NCBI GenBank assembly: GCA_035456105.1
Contig: DATIDV010000047.1
Coordinates: forward strand, 52,348 to 116,347
Direction of reading: 5' to 3'
Source: Viridibacterium sp035456105
GTDB taxonomy: Bacteria; Pseudomonadota; Gammaproteobacteria; Burkholderiales; Rhodocyclaceae
DNA length: 64,000 nt
Both the position numbers and the translations under genes were made by a program. This document shows positions 44,136-51,790 of the stretch, piece by piece (the first letter of the stretch is position 1; each line of letters starts with the position of its first letter). The notes below the pieces were generated by a model, which was not told where the DNA came from, did not search any database, and saw nothing but the letters and a program-made list of their open reading frames with translations.

Positions 44136-45164
44136 ATGGATGCTGAGAGGCCCCTGGCATTGGGCGATACTGCCGCTGTGACCGTGCTGGATGTGGCGCG
44201 CGTGGCCAAGGTCTCCATAAGCACCGTATCGCGCATCCTGAATGGATCTGCGCGTGTTTCGGCCGAGAAGCGCGCGGCAGTAGAGACCGCTATCCGCACG
44301 CTGGACTTCAAGCCCAACCTTTTCGCGCGTAGCCTCAAGATGGGCACCACGATGACGGTTGGCCTGGTGACGCAGGACATCGAGAGCCCGTTCTTTACGC
44401 GTGTCATGCGCGGGATCGAAGACGCGCTCAATGGTTCCGGCTACGCGCCCATCATCGTCAGCGGGCATTGGAACGCGAAAGAGGAAGAAGAGCGCATCCG
44501 CCTGTTGATGGCACGCCGCGTCGACGGCATTGTCATCATCACCGGTCGCCTCGAAGACGCGACGGTGCGTGAGCTGGCTTTGCGTCAGCCAATCGTGATG
44601 GCAGGCCGCGAAGTGTCGGCGCGCAACGTGCGCTCGGTCTCTTTCGAGCAGGAGCACGGTGGTTTTCTCGCAACGCGTTATTTGCTGAGCATGGGGCACC
44701 GGCGTATCGCCTTCATTGCGGGCGTGCGCGACCACCCCGACGCCCAGCACCGTTTTGCCGGTTACTGCCGTGCCTTGGAGGAGGCGGGCGTCGTGTATGA
44801 CGAGGCGCTGATCCAGCATGGCGATTTCACCGAAAGTGGGGGCGTGCTGGCCATGACGCGCCTGCTTGATACACAACAGGCTTTCACCGCAGTGTTCGCG
44901 GCCAACGATCAAACCGCTATCGGCGCGCGTGGGGTTCTGCACCGCCGTGGCATCCGCGTACCCGACGACATCTCGCTGGTTGGCTTCGATGACCTGCCCG
45001 TGTCGGCTTATCTCACGCCGCCACTGACGACTGTGCGCCAGCCCCTGTACGAAATGGGTTTGTACTGTGGTGCCACGCTGCTGCATATGCTTGGGGGCGC
45101 CATGCCTGAACGCGAACTACCTGGGCTGGAACTGGTAGTGCGCGATACCGTACGACGCGCCTGA
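44136..45164 (+). CDS. LacI-family transcriptional regulator
   Basis: A 342-residue repressor. Residues about 10-55 form the LacI helix-turn-helix (VTVLDVARVAKVSISTVSRI, then hinge LNGSARVSAEKRAAV). The rest is a periplasmic-binding-protein-like effector domain (TVGLVTQDIESPFFTRVMRG, SLVGFDDLPVSAYLTPPLT). ATG 44136 is nine bases after an in-frame GTG. The two operators at 43003 and 43189 match the expected site of this family, and the sugar operon is next door, so it is the likely local repressor with a sugar inducer. Confidence 0.92.
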   Translation: MDAERPLALGDTAAVTVLDVARVAKVSISTVSRILNGSARVSAEKRAAVETAIRTLDFKPNLFARSLKMGTTMTVGLVTQDIESPFFTRVMRGIEDALNGSGYAPIIVSGHWNAKEEEERIRLLMARRVDGIVIITGRLEDATVRELALRQPIVMAGREVSARNVRSVSFEQEHGGFLATRYLLSMGHRRIAFIAGVRDHPDAQHRFAGYCRALEEAGVVYDEALIQHGDFTESGGVLAMTRLLDTQQAFTAVFAANDQTAIGARGVLHRRGIRVPDDISLVGFDDLPVSAYLTPPLTTVRQPLYEMGLYCGATLLHMLGGAMPERELPGLELVVRDTVRRA

Positions 45165-45194
45165 GGGTACGGCGCACCAGAAGAAAGGTGCGTC

Positions 45195-45226
45195 GGGAAA
45201 TATCAATTTTCAATAGAGGCCAAAAC
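45195..45226. repeat. intergenic repeat, copy B
   Basis: Second copy of the 32-33 bp element described at 34771-34803. It sits between the convergent lacI and acnB genes, overlapping by a few bases the T-rich side of the acnB terminator. Its orientation relative to the sequence is the same as copy A. Confidence 0.6.
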
Positions 45227-45255
45227 AAAACAGCCCGCATTTTCGGGCGGGCTGT
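45221..45255 (-). terminator. terminator between lacI and acnB
   Basis: AACAGCCCG (45228-45236) pairs perfectly with CGGGCTGTT (45247-45255) around a ten-base loop. The minus strand continues TTGTTTT, so it is the terminator of the acnB transcript, and it probably also serves lacI from the other side. Confidence 0.82.
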
Positions 45256-45285
45256 TTCTGCGTTTGCTGCTCTTCGTGCGGCGTA

Positions 45286-47883
45286 TTACGCCTTCACCTC
45301 GTCAGCGATTTCCTGATACTCGGCGATCTGATTGAAGTTCATGTAGCGGTAGATCTTGCTGCCGTCGGCGTTGATGACGCCCATGTCGGCGTGATACTCC
45401 GCAACAGTCGGGATACGGCCGAGCTTCGAGCAGATCGCAGCGAGTTCAGCAGATGCGAGATACACATTGCTGTTCTTGCCGAGGCGGTTCGGGAAGTTAC
45501 GCGTCGAGGTGGATACGACGGTTGCGCCTTCCTTCACTTGTGCCTGGTTACCCATGCACAGCGAGCAGCCCGGCATTTCGGTGCGGGCACCGGCATTGCC
45601 GAAGACGCTGTAATGGCCTTCCTTGGTCAGCTCCGAAGCATCCATCTTCGTCGGGGGGGCGATCCACAGCTTGACCGGAATGTCACGGCGACCTTCAAGC
45701 AGCTTGGAAGCGGCGCGGAAGTGACCGATGTTGGTCATGCACGAACCGATGAAGACTTCATCGATCGGTGTGTTCTGCACATCCGACAGGAACTTGGCGT
45801 CGTCCGGATCGTTCGGGCAGCACAGGATAGGTTCCTTGATCTCGTTCAGATCGATCTCGATGACTTCTGCATACTCGGCATCAGCATCCGGTTGCAGCAG
45901 GACGCCGTTCTGGATCCAGTCTTCCATCTTGGCGATGCGGCGTTCGATGGTGCGCTTGTCGGCATAGCCGTCGGCGATCATGTTCTTCAGCAGCACGATG
46001 TTCGACTTCAGGTACTCGATAATCGGCTCACGGTTCAGATGCACCGTGCAACCAGCAGCCGAGCGCTCTGCGGAAGCGTCGGACAGTTCGAAAGCCTGTT
46101 CGACCTTCAGATCTGGCAGACCTTCGATTTCCAGGATGCGGCCGGAGAAGGCGTTGACCTTGCCAGCCTTGGCGACGGTCAGCAGGCCCTTCTTGATGGC
46201 GTACAGCGGGATGGCATGCACGAGATCGCGCAGGGTGACGCCGGGCTGCATCGTGCCTTTGAAACGCACCAGCACGGATTCGGGCATGTCGAGTGGCATG
46301 ACGCCTGTAGCGGCTGCGAAAGCCACCAGACCGGAACCGGCCGGGAAGCTGATGCCGACAGGGAAGCGTGTGTGGCTATCGCCGCCGGTGCCCACGGTGT
46401 CGGGCATCAGCATGCGATTGAGCCAGCTGTGGATGATGCCGTCGCCCGGGCGCAGCGAGATGCCGCCGCGGTTGGCGATGAACTTCGGCAGTTCGCGATG
46501 CGTCTTGACGTCGACCGGCTTCGGATATGCAGCCGTATGACAGAAGGATTGCATCACCAGATCAGCCGAGAAGCCCAGGCAAGCCAGATCCTTCAGCTCG
46601 TCGCGCGTCATCGGGCCAGTCGTGTCCTGCGAGCCAACCGAAGTCATCTTCGGTTCGCAGTAAGTGCCCGGACGCATGCCCTTGCCTTCAGGCAGACCAC
46701 AAGCGCGGCCGACCATCTTTTGCGCCAGCGTGTAGCCCTTGCCGGTGTCGGCTGGGATTTGCGGCAGGCGGAAGAGGGTGGAAGCAGGCTGGCCGAGGAA
46801 CTCGCGTGCCTTGGCGGTAAGGCTACGGCCGATGATCAGGTTGATACGGCCGCCTGCGCGCACTTCGTCGAGCAGCACGAGGTTCTTCAGTGCGGACTCG
46901 GAGACGACTGTGCCGCCCTTGAGCACCTTCACGGCGCCGGTAGCGTGGTCTACGGTGAGTTCAATCTCGTCGCCCATATCCAGCTTGGATACGTCGAGTT
47001 CGATGGCCAGCGCGCCGGCGTCTTCCTGCGTGTTGAAGAAGATCGGAGCGATCTTGCCGCCGAGGCAGACGCCGCCGAATTTCTTGTTCGGGACGAAAGG
47101 AATGTCTTCACCGGTCCACCACAGCACGGAGTTCGTCGCGGACTTGCGCGAGGAACCAGTGCCGACCACATCACCCACATAGGCGACGAGATTGCCCTTG
47201 GCTGCGAGGTCCTGGATGGCCTTGATCGGGCCGCGCTTGCCGTCTTCTTCCGGCGTGATGCCGGGACGGGTGTTCTTCAGCATGGCGAGTGCATGCAGCG
47301 GGATGTCCGGACGGCTCCAGGCGTCCGGCGCCGGCGACAGGTCATCGGTGTTGGTTTCGCCGGTAACCTTGAGCACGGTCAGCTTGATGCTGCTCGGGAA
47401 TTCCGGGCGGCTCGTGAACCACTCGGCTTCGGCCCAGCTCTTGATGATGCCTTGTGCAATCGCATTGCCTGCCTTGGCCTTCTCCGAAACATCGTGGAAG
47501 AAGTCGAACATCAGCAGGGTCTTCTTCAGGCCTTCTGCAGCAACCGGCGCCAGCGCTGCGTCGTCGAGCAGATCGATGAGTGGCTTGACGTTGTAGCCGC
47601 CGACCATGGTGCCGAGCAGTTCGGTGGCTTTCGCCTTGGAAATCTGTGGCGCGACGACATCGCCATGCGCGACAGCAGCGAGGAAGGATGCCTTGACCTT
47701 GGCGGCATCATCGACGCCGGGCGGCACGCGGTGCGTGATCAGGTCGACGAGGAAAGCCTCTTCGCCAGCGGGCGGATTCTTCAGCAGCTCGACGAGCTCA
47801 CCCGTCTGCTTCGCATCGAGCGGCAGGGGCGGGATACCCAGCGCAGCGCGCTCGGCAACGTGTTGGCGATAAGCTTCAAGCAC
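45286..47883 (-). CDS. acnB: aconitate hydratase B
   Basis: Bifunctional aconitase of the TCA cycle: 865 residues, the AcnB standard length. The start is GTG at 47883, giving VLEAYRQHVAERAALGIPPL, with GGAGG eight bases upstream; the frame extends 17 codons beyond but those are not AcnB-like. The Fe-S cysteines are visible in FIGSCMTNIGHF and GCSLCMGNQA (C-x2-C). SIHPNQ-type and swivel regions are in order. Last gene of mdh-citE-like-acnB on the minus strand. Confidence 0.95.
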   Translation of the reverse strand: MLEAYRQHVAERAALGIPPLPLDAKQTGELVELLKNPPAGEEAFLVDLITHRVPPGVDDAAKVKASFLAAVAHGDVVAPQISKAKATELLGTMVGGYNVKPLIDLLDDAALAPVAAEGLKKTLLMFDFFHDVSEKAKAGNAIAQGIIKSWAEAEWFTSRPEFPSSIKLTVLKVTGETNTDDLSPAPDAWSRPDIPLHALAMLKNTRPGITPEEDGKRGPIKAIQDLAAKGNLVAYVGDVVGTGSSRKSATNSVLWWTGEDIPFVPNKKFGGVCLGGKIAPIFFNTQEDAGALAIELDVSKLDMGDEIELTVDHATGAVKVLKGGTVVSESALKNLVLLDEVRAGGRINLIIGRSLTAKAREFLGQPASTLFRLPQIPADTGKGYTLAQKMVGRACGLPEGKGMRPGTYCEPKMTSVGSQDTTGPMTRDELKDLACLGFSADLVMQSFCHTAAYPKPVDVKTHRELPKFIANRGGISLRPGDGIIHSWLNRMLMPDTVGTGGDSHTRFPVGISFPAGSGLVAFAAATGVMPLDMPESVLVRFKGTMQPGVTLRDLVHAIPLYAIKKGLLTVAKAGKVNAFSGRILEIEGLPDLKVEQAFELSDASAERSAAGCTVHLNREPIIEYLKSNIVLLKNMIADGYADKRTIERRIAKMEDWIQNGVLLQPDADAEYAEVIEIDLNEIKEPILCCPNDPDDAKFLSDVQNTPIDEVFIGSCMTNIGHFRAASKLLEGRRDIPVKLWIAPPTKMDASELTKEGHYSVFGNAGARTEMPGCSLCMGNQAQVKEGATVVSTSTRNFPNRLGKNSNVYLASAELAAICSKLGRIPTVAEYHADMGVINADGSKIYRYMNFNQIAEYQEIADEVKA

Positions 47884-47952
47884 GGTCAAATCCTCCAGCA
47901 GTGTTCCGTTCGCCCCGGCGGGCAGAGACGGCATTCAAAATTAAAGACGCAA

Positions 47953-48951
47953 TCAGAAGAAACGCTCGCGTGTGGCGTCCGGCAATTCGCAGCCGGTTGC
48001 ATGCGCACGCTTCAACAGATTCCAGTAGTAACGATACGAGGCGCGATCGTGCAGGCGACCCTGTAACTGTATCGGCCCCCACGACGCGTCCTGCGCCGCG
48101 GTAATGACTTCACTTGCTTCCACCAGCTCGGTGTAATCCGGTTGCATCGCTTCCAGGATCGGGCCGATCTGGTTCGGGTGGATGCTCCACATGCGCAGGA
48201 ATCCGAACTCCTCGCGCGCACGTCGCGCATCCTCACGAATCCTTGTTACGTCACGGATTTCCGTCGTGACGTTATGCGTTGGCACGACAGCATTGGCCAG
48301 CGCAGCTGCAACAACTTCTGTTTTCGCACGGCGCAGGATCGCATAATCGAACTGCCCCGGACTCTGCATAGCGCTGCCGGGAATGGCGCCGTGATGCGCA
48401 CTGACGAAATCCATCAGTCCAAAATCGAGTGAACTCACACCATCGAGCGCTGCGATATCCCACACCTGATGCAGGGCACCGTGCGTTTCAATAATCACGA
48501 GCAGTGCAATCCGGCGATGCAGGCCGTTGCGATGCTCCGCATCGCGCAGTACATGCAGGACACGCCTTACATCGCTGACGCCGCGTGCCTTGGGCAGCGT
48601 GAGGTAAGCGAGTCGTGTGCCTGCGGCTGCCACGATGTTCTGCAGGTCCGTCATCCATGACGCATGTGTCACGTCGTGAATGCGGGCACCAATCCGGTTG
48701 AAGCGGTTGTCGTCACTCATGATGAGTGACGAAACCAGTTCGGTATGTGCTGCTTCTTCGCCAACGGCAGCGCCGTCTTCGCAGTCGAGCGTCACATCAA
48801 ATCTTGCTACACCGTTGCGAGACTGCTCGATCTGCAAGGCGATTGCCTTGCGCATCAGCTTCTCGCTGCCAGCGTAGTGATCCACTACCGGGATGGAGGG
48901 AAGTGCCCCCCCATCCTGGACAAGTACCGCATCAGGATGAATGCGGTTCAT
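47953..48951 (-). CDS. CitE/HpcH-HpaI family lyase-like protein
   Basis: A 332-residue TIM-barrel protein of the citrate-lyase beta/HpcH-HpaI superfamily. DVTLDCEDGAAVGEE has the metal-binding acidic residues, ETHGALHQVWDIAAL and the SIHPNQIGPI block are family features. Sited between mdh and acnB with 9-base and 69-base gaps, it likely shares their transcript. Its substrate is probably a CoA ester or oxo-acid near the TCA cycle, such as malyl- or citramalyl-CoA, but the sequence does not settle this. Confidence 0.85.
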   Translation of the reverse strand: MNRIHPDAVLVQDGGALPSIPVVDHYAGSEKLMRKAIALQIEQSRNGVARFDVTLDCEDGAAVGEEAAHTELVSSLIMSDDNRFNRIGARIHDVTHASWMTDLQNIVAAAGTRLAYLTLPKARGVSDVRRVLHVLRDAEHRNGLHRRIALLVIIETHGALHQVWDIAALDGVSSLDFGLMDFVSAHHGAIPGSAMQSPGQFDYAILRRAKTEVVAAALANAVVPTHNVTTEIRDVTRIREDARRAREEFGFLRMWSIHPNQIGPILEAMQPDYTELVEASEVITAAQDASWGPIQLQGRLHDRASYRYYWNLLKRAHATGCELPDATRERFF

Positions 48952-48960
48952 GCTTGACTC

Positions 48961-49953
48961 TTACTTCAGCAGGTCCGCAACGCCAGCGCGCTCTTCTTCC
49001 AGCTCGTTGAGCGTGAAGTTGATGCGTTCGCGTGAGAACTCGTCGATTTCGATGCCTTCGACGCGCTTGTATTCACCGTTTTCGGTGGTCACTGCTAGAC
49101 CGAAAATAATGCCTTCAGGAATGCCGTAGGAACCGTCTGAAGGAATGCCCATGGTGACCCATTCGCCCTTGGAGCCGAGCACCCAGTCACGAACATGATC
49201 GATGGCTGCGTTGGCTGCGGACGCTGCGGAAGACAGGCCACGTGCTTCGATGATGGCCGCGCCGCGCTTGCCAACCTTCGGCAGGAAGGTTTCGCGGTTC
49301 CAGGTTTCGTCGTTGATCAAGCTCTTGACGCTGTCGCCGTTCGAAGTGACGAAGCGGTAGTCGGCGTACATGGTTGGCGAGTGGTTGCCCCATACGACGA
49401 GGTTCTTCAGGCTGTCGACGGTGCGGCCAGACTTGGCAGCGAGTTGTGACAGCGCGCGGTTGTGGTCCAGACGCAGCATGGCGGTGAAGTTCTTTGCCTT
49501 CACGCGGCCAAACTTCAGGGCTGTTTCCTTGGCGATGTATGCGTTTGTATTGCAAGGGTTGCCGACGACGAGCACCTTGACGTCCGGATCGGCGAACTGG
49601 CCGATGGCGGCGCCTTGCACGGTGAAGATCTTGGCGTTTTCGGTGAGCAGGTCCTTGCGTTCCATGCCGGGGCCACGTGGGCGGGCGCCGACCAGCAATG
49701 CCACTTGCGTATCCTTAAATGCAACAGCAGGGTCGTCAGTTGCGATCACGCCGGCCAGCAGCGGGAATGCGCAATCTTCCAGCTCCATGATCACGCCGTT
49801 GACGGCTTTCTGGGCTTGCGGCAGGTCGAGCAGTTGCAGGATGACCGGCTGGTCCTTGCCGAGCATTTCGCCGCTGGCGATGCGGAACAGCAGGCTGTAA
49901 CCAATTTGGCCGGCGGCGCCGGTGACAGTGACGCGAATGGGGGACTTGGACAT
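48961..49953 (-). CDS. mdh: malate dehydrogenase
   Basis: Interconverts malate and oxaloacetate with NAD; 330 residues of the cytosolic-type branch. NAD motif VTGAAGQIGYSLLFRIASGEM, the substrate-loop VGARPRGPGMERKDLL, VGNPCNTNAYIAKETA and the catalytic His in VVWGNHSPTMYADYR are clear. GGAG lies seven bases before ATG 49953; a frame extending to 49983 is not used. First gene of the minus-strand mdh-CitE-acnB unit, divergent from gntR. Confidence 0.95.
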   Translation of the reverse strand: MSKSPIRVTVTGAAGQIGYSLLFRIASGEMLGKDQPVILQLLDLPQAQKAVNGVIMELEDCAFPLLAGVIATDDPAVAFKDTQVALLVGARPRGPGMERKDLLTENAKIFTVQGAAIGQFADPDVKVLVVGNPCNTNAYIAKETALKFGRVKAKNFTAMLRLDHNRALSQLAAKSGRTVDSLKNLVVWGNHSPTMYADYRFVTSNGDSVKSLINDETWNRETFLPKVGKRGAAIIEARGLSSAASAANAAIDHVRDWVLGSKGEWVTMGIPSDGSYGIPEGIIFGLAVTTENGEYKRVEGIEIDEFSRERINFTLNELEEERAGVADLLK

Positions 49954-50235
49954 GGATAAGCTCCTGAAGCGATAAATCAACAAGAATCGACAAGAAAAAT
50001 CAACGAAAAATCAACGCAGTGCACTTTCGCGGCTCGGCAAATTACATAGCCGGCTGCGGGCCCGTTTGCTGGTTCATCCGTGACTGTAGCGCAGCATTCT
50101 TGCGATGCACAACGCGCTACAAGCAATCACGATCAAAACATCTCGGTCAGATCTTTCCTGGCCGGGAATTCAGCGAAACATCGAAAAACGGGGGCAAGGA
50201 TACATGGATTTTTCGAAGTGTGTCAAAAGCCGTCT

Positions 50236-50262
50236 GATGTCTTATATAAGATAATAGACATC
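50236..50262. promoter_or_regulatory. palindromic site upstream of gntR
   Basis: A perfect 12-bp palindrome TCTTATATAAGA (50240-50251) is nested in a wider inverted repeat GATGTCT...AGACATC (50236-50242 with 50256-50262, 13-base spacer). It lies 31 bases before the gntR start, in the 339-base mdh/gntR divergent region, which otherwise holds AT-rich sequence and a string of short AATCAAC repeats near the mdh start. It is a candidate binding site for the GntR protein. Confidence 0.55.
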
Positions 50263-50292
50263 ATCTGGACGGTGTCAAATATTTATGCTTGA

Positions 50293-51030
50293 ATGCAGGC
50301 CATGGCTAACGTGTCGCCCACCTTCAGTCCCTTGTACCAGCAGATCAAGAGCCTGATTTTACGGGCACTTGAGGCGGGTGAATGGGCGCCGGGACAGTCG
50401 ATTCCGAGTGAGCAGGATCTGGCGGTGCGCTTCGGAGTGAGTCAGGGTACGGTTCGCAAGGCGATTGACGAGTTGTCCGCGGAGAACATCCTGTTGCGCC
50501 GTCAAGGAAAGGGCACTTTTGTTGCCTCGCATCACGATCCGCGCGCATCATTCCGCTTTTTGCGTTTGGTGCCGCTGGCGGGTGGGGCGGGGCAACCCAA
50601 CAGTTTTCCGCTGGAGTGCTGGCGGGCAAGGGCAGGGCAGGAGGCGTCGAAGAATCTCCACGTGGACATGGGGAGTCCGATCATCATCATCCGGCGGCTG
50701 CTGAAGTTCGATGTCAAGCCAGTGGTGGTGGATGAGATTTACCTGCCGGGGGAGATGTTCCAGGGTTTGACACTGGACATCCTGCAGGAATGGGAAGGTT
50801 CGCTGTACGGCCTTTTCGAAACCCGTTTCGGGCTACGCATGATTCGTGCGTCGGAGCGTATTCGGGCAGTAGGGGCAGAACGGCAAGTTGCAGAGTTGTT
50901 GGGCGTGGCTGAGCACACGCCCTTGCTGTCGGTGGAGCGCGTTGCTTACACCTACGGCGATAAACCGGTGGAGTGGCGGCGCGGGTTGTATTCGACGGCC
51001 GAACATTTCTACCTGAATGAACTTAGCTAG
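50293..51030 (+). CDS. GntR/HutC-family transcriptional regulator
   Basis: A 245-residue regulator. Residues about 10-80 form the GntR winged helix (PLYQQIKSLILRALEAGEWA, SEQDLAVRFGVSQGTVRKAI, LLRRQGKGTFVASH); the rest is a UTRA ligand domain (PIIIIRRLLKFDVKPVVVDE, then TYGDKPVEWRRGLYSTAEH). It is divergent from mdh and lies 14 bases before sdhC, so it probably senses a metabolite such as a TCA intermediate and controls one or both operons. ATG 50293 and 50302 are both possible. Confidence 0.9.
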   Translation: MQAMANVSPTFSPLYQQIKSLILRALEAGEWAPGQSIPSEQDLAVRFGVSQGTVRKAIDELSAENILLRRQGKGTFVASHHDPRASFRFLRLVPLAGGAGQPNSFPLECWRARAGQEASKNLHVDMGSPIIIIRRLLKFDVKPVVVDEIYLPGEMFQGLTLDILQEWEGSLYGLFETRFGLRMIRASERIRAVGAERQVAELLGVAEHTPLLSVERVAYTYGDKPVEWRRGLYSTAEHFYLNELS

Positions 51031-51044
51031 GGGAGGTGTGCTGT

Positions 51045-51449
51045 ATGACGGAAGCTGTAATCCGTAAGCCAAGGCCCAAGCATCTGAATCTCATGCAGAT
51101 CAGATTGCCGTTGCCGGGCATTGTGTCCATTCTTCATCGCATCAGCGGTGTAGGCCTGTTCCTGTGTTTGCCCTTGCTGCTCTGGTTGTTTGGCAGCAGT
51201 CTCGGCTCACGTGACGAACTGGATGCGTTCTATGCCGTATTCGATTGCACCGTCCTCGGCCTGCCCGTCGTCAAGCTTGTTCTGCTGGGCCTGCTCTGGT
51301 CCTACCTGCATCACTTCTGTGCAGGCATCCGTTTCCTTCTTCTTGATATGCACGTTGGCATCGAACTGCCTGCCGCGCGCCTGAGTTCGTACATCGTGCT
51401 GGCCGTGAGCCTGACGCTGACTGTCGTGATCGGAGCGCTGATATGGTGA
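51045..51449 (+). CDS. sdhC: succinate dehydrogenase cytochrome b556 subunit
   Basis: A 134-residue membrane anchor with three membrane segments that binds quinone and heme. PLPGIVSILHRISGVGLFL is the SdhC signature with the conserved HRxSG, and SYLHHFCAGIRFLLLD carries the heme-ligand histidine. ATG 51045 has GGAGG eight bases upstream. Its stop overlaps the sdhD start by seven bases. Confidence 0.94.
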   Translation: MTEAVIRKPRPKHLNLMQIRLPLPGIVSILHRISGVGLFLCLPLLLWLFGSSLGSRDELDAFYAVFDCTVLGLPVVKLVLLGLLWSYLHHFCAGIRFLLLDMHVGIELPAARLSSYIVLAVSLTLTVVIGALIW

Positions 51450-51790
51450 AACGTCTCGTAGTCGGTGCGCACTACGGCTTCAAGGATTGGCTGCTCCAGC
51501 GCCTGACCGCCGTTGTCATGGCGCTCTATACCGTGCTGTTCGCCGTGAAGGTCATTCTGTTGCCTTCGCATGACATCTTTAGCTGGTATGAGCTGTTCTC
51601 TGGCGGCTTCATGCGCTTCGCCACCTTCCTGTTCTTCATGGCCTTGTTCTATCACGCCTGGGTTGGCGTGCGGGACATCTTCATGGACTACGTCAAGCCC
51701 ATCAGTGTGCGTCTTGCTCTGCACGCGATCGTGGCATTCCTGCTGTTGGGTTATGCCGGTTGGGCAGCCCAGATTCTGTGGAGACTCTAA
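51443..51790 (+). CDS. sdhD: succinate dehydrogenase membrane anchor subunit
   Basis: A 115-residue membrane protein with three membrane segments. FKDWLLQRLTAVVMALYTVL and FYHAWVGVRDIFMDYVKP are the SdhD family features, with the conserved His for heme. It overlaps sdhC and its TAA directly abuts the TTG start of sdhA. Confidence 0.92.
   Translation: MVKRLVVGAHYGFKDWLLQRLTAVVMALYTVLFAVKVILLPSHDIFSWYELFSGGFMRFATFLFFMALFYHAWVGVRDIFMDYVKPISVRLALHAIVAFLLLGYAGWAAQILWRL

Noticed and set aside
45391..48066. An 891-residue plus-strand open frame over acnB
   Set aside because: It is exactly antisense to the well-recognised acnB frame; its composition (many His, Arg, Gln, Ala) is a GC-rich reverse shadow with no motif.
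43421..50223. A shared 16-bp string TTTTTCGAAGTGTGTC near 43421 and 50208
   Set aside because: In 64 kb about half an exact 16-mer match is expected by chance, and there is no flanking similarity.
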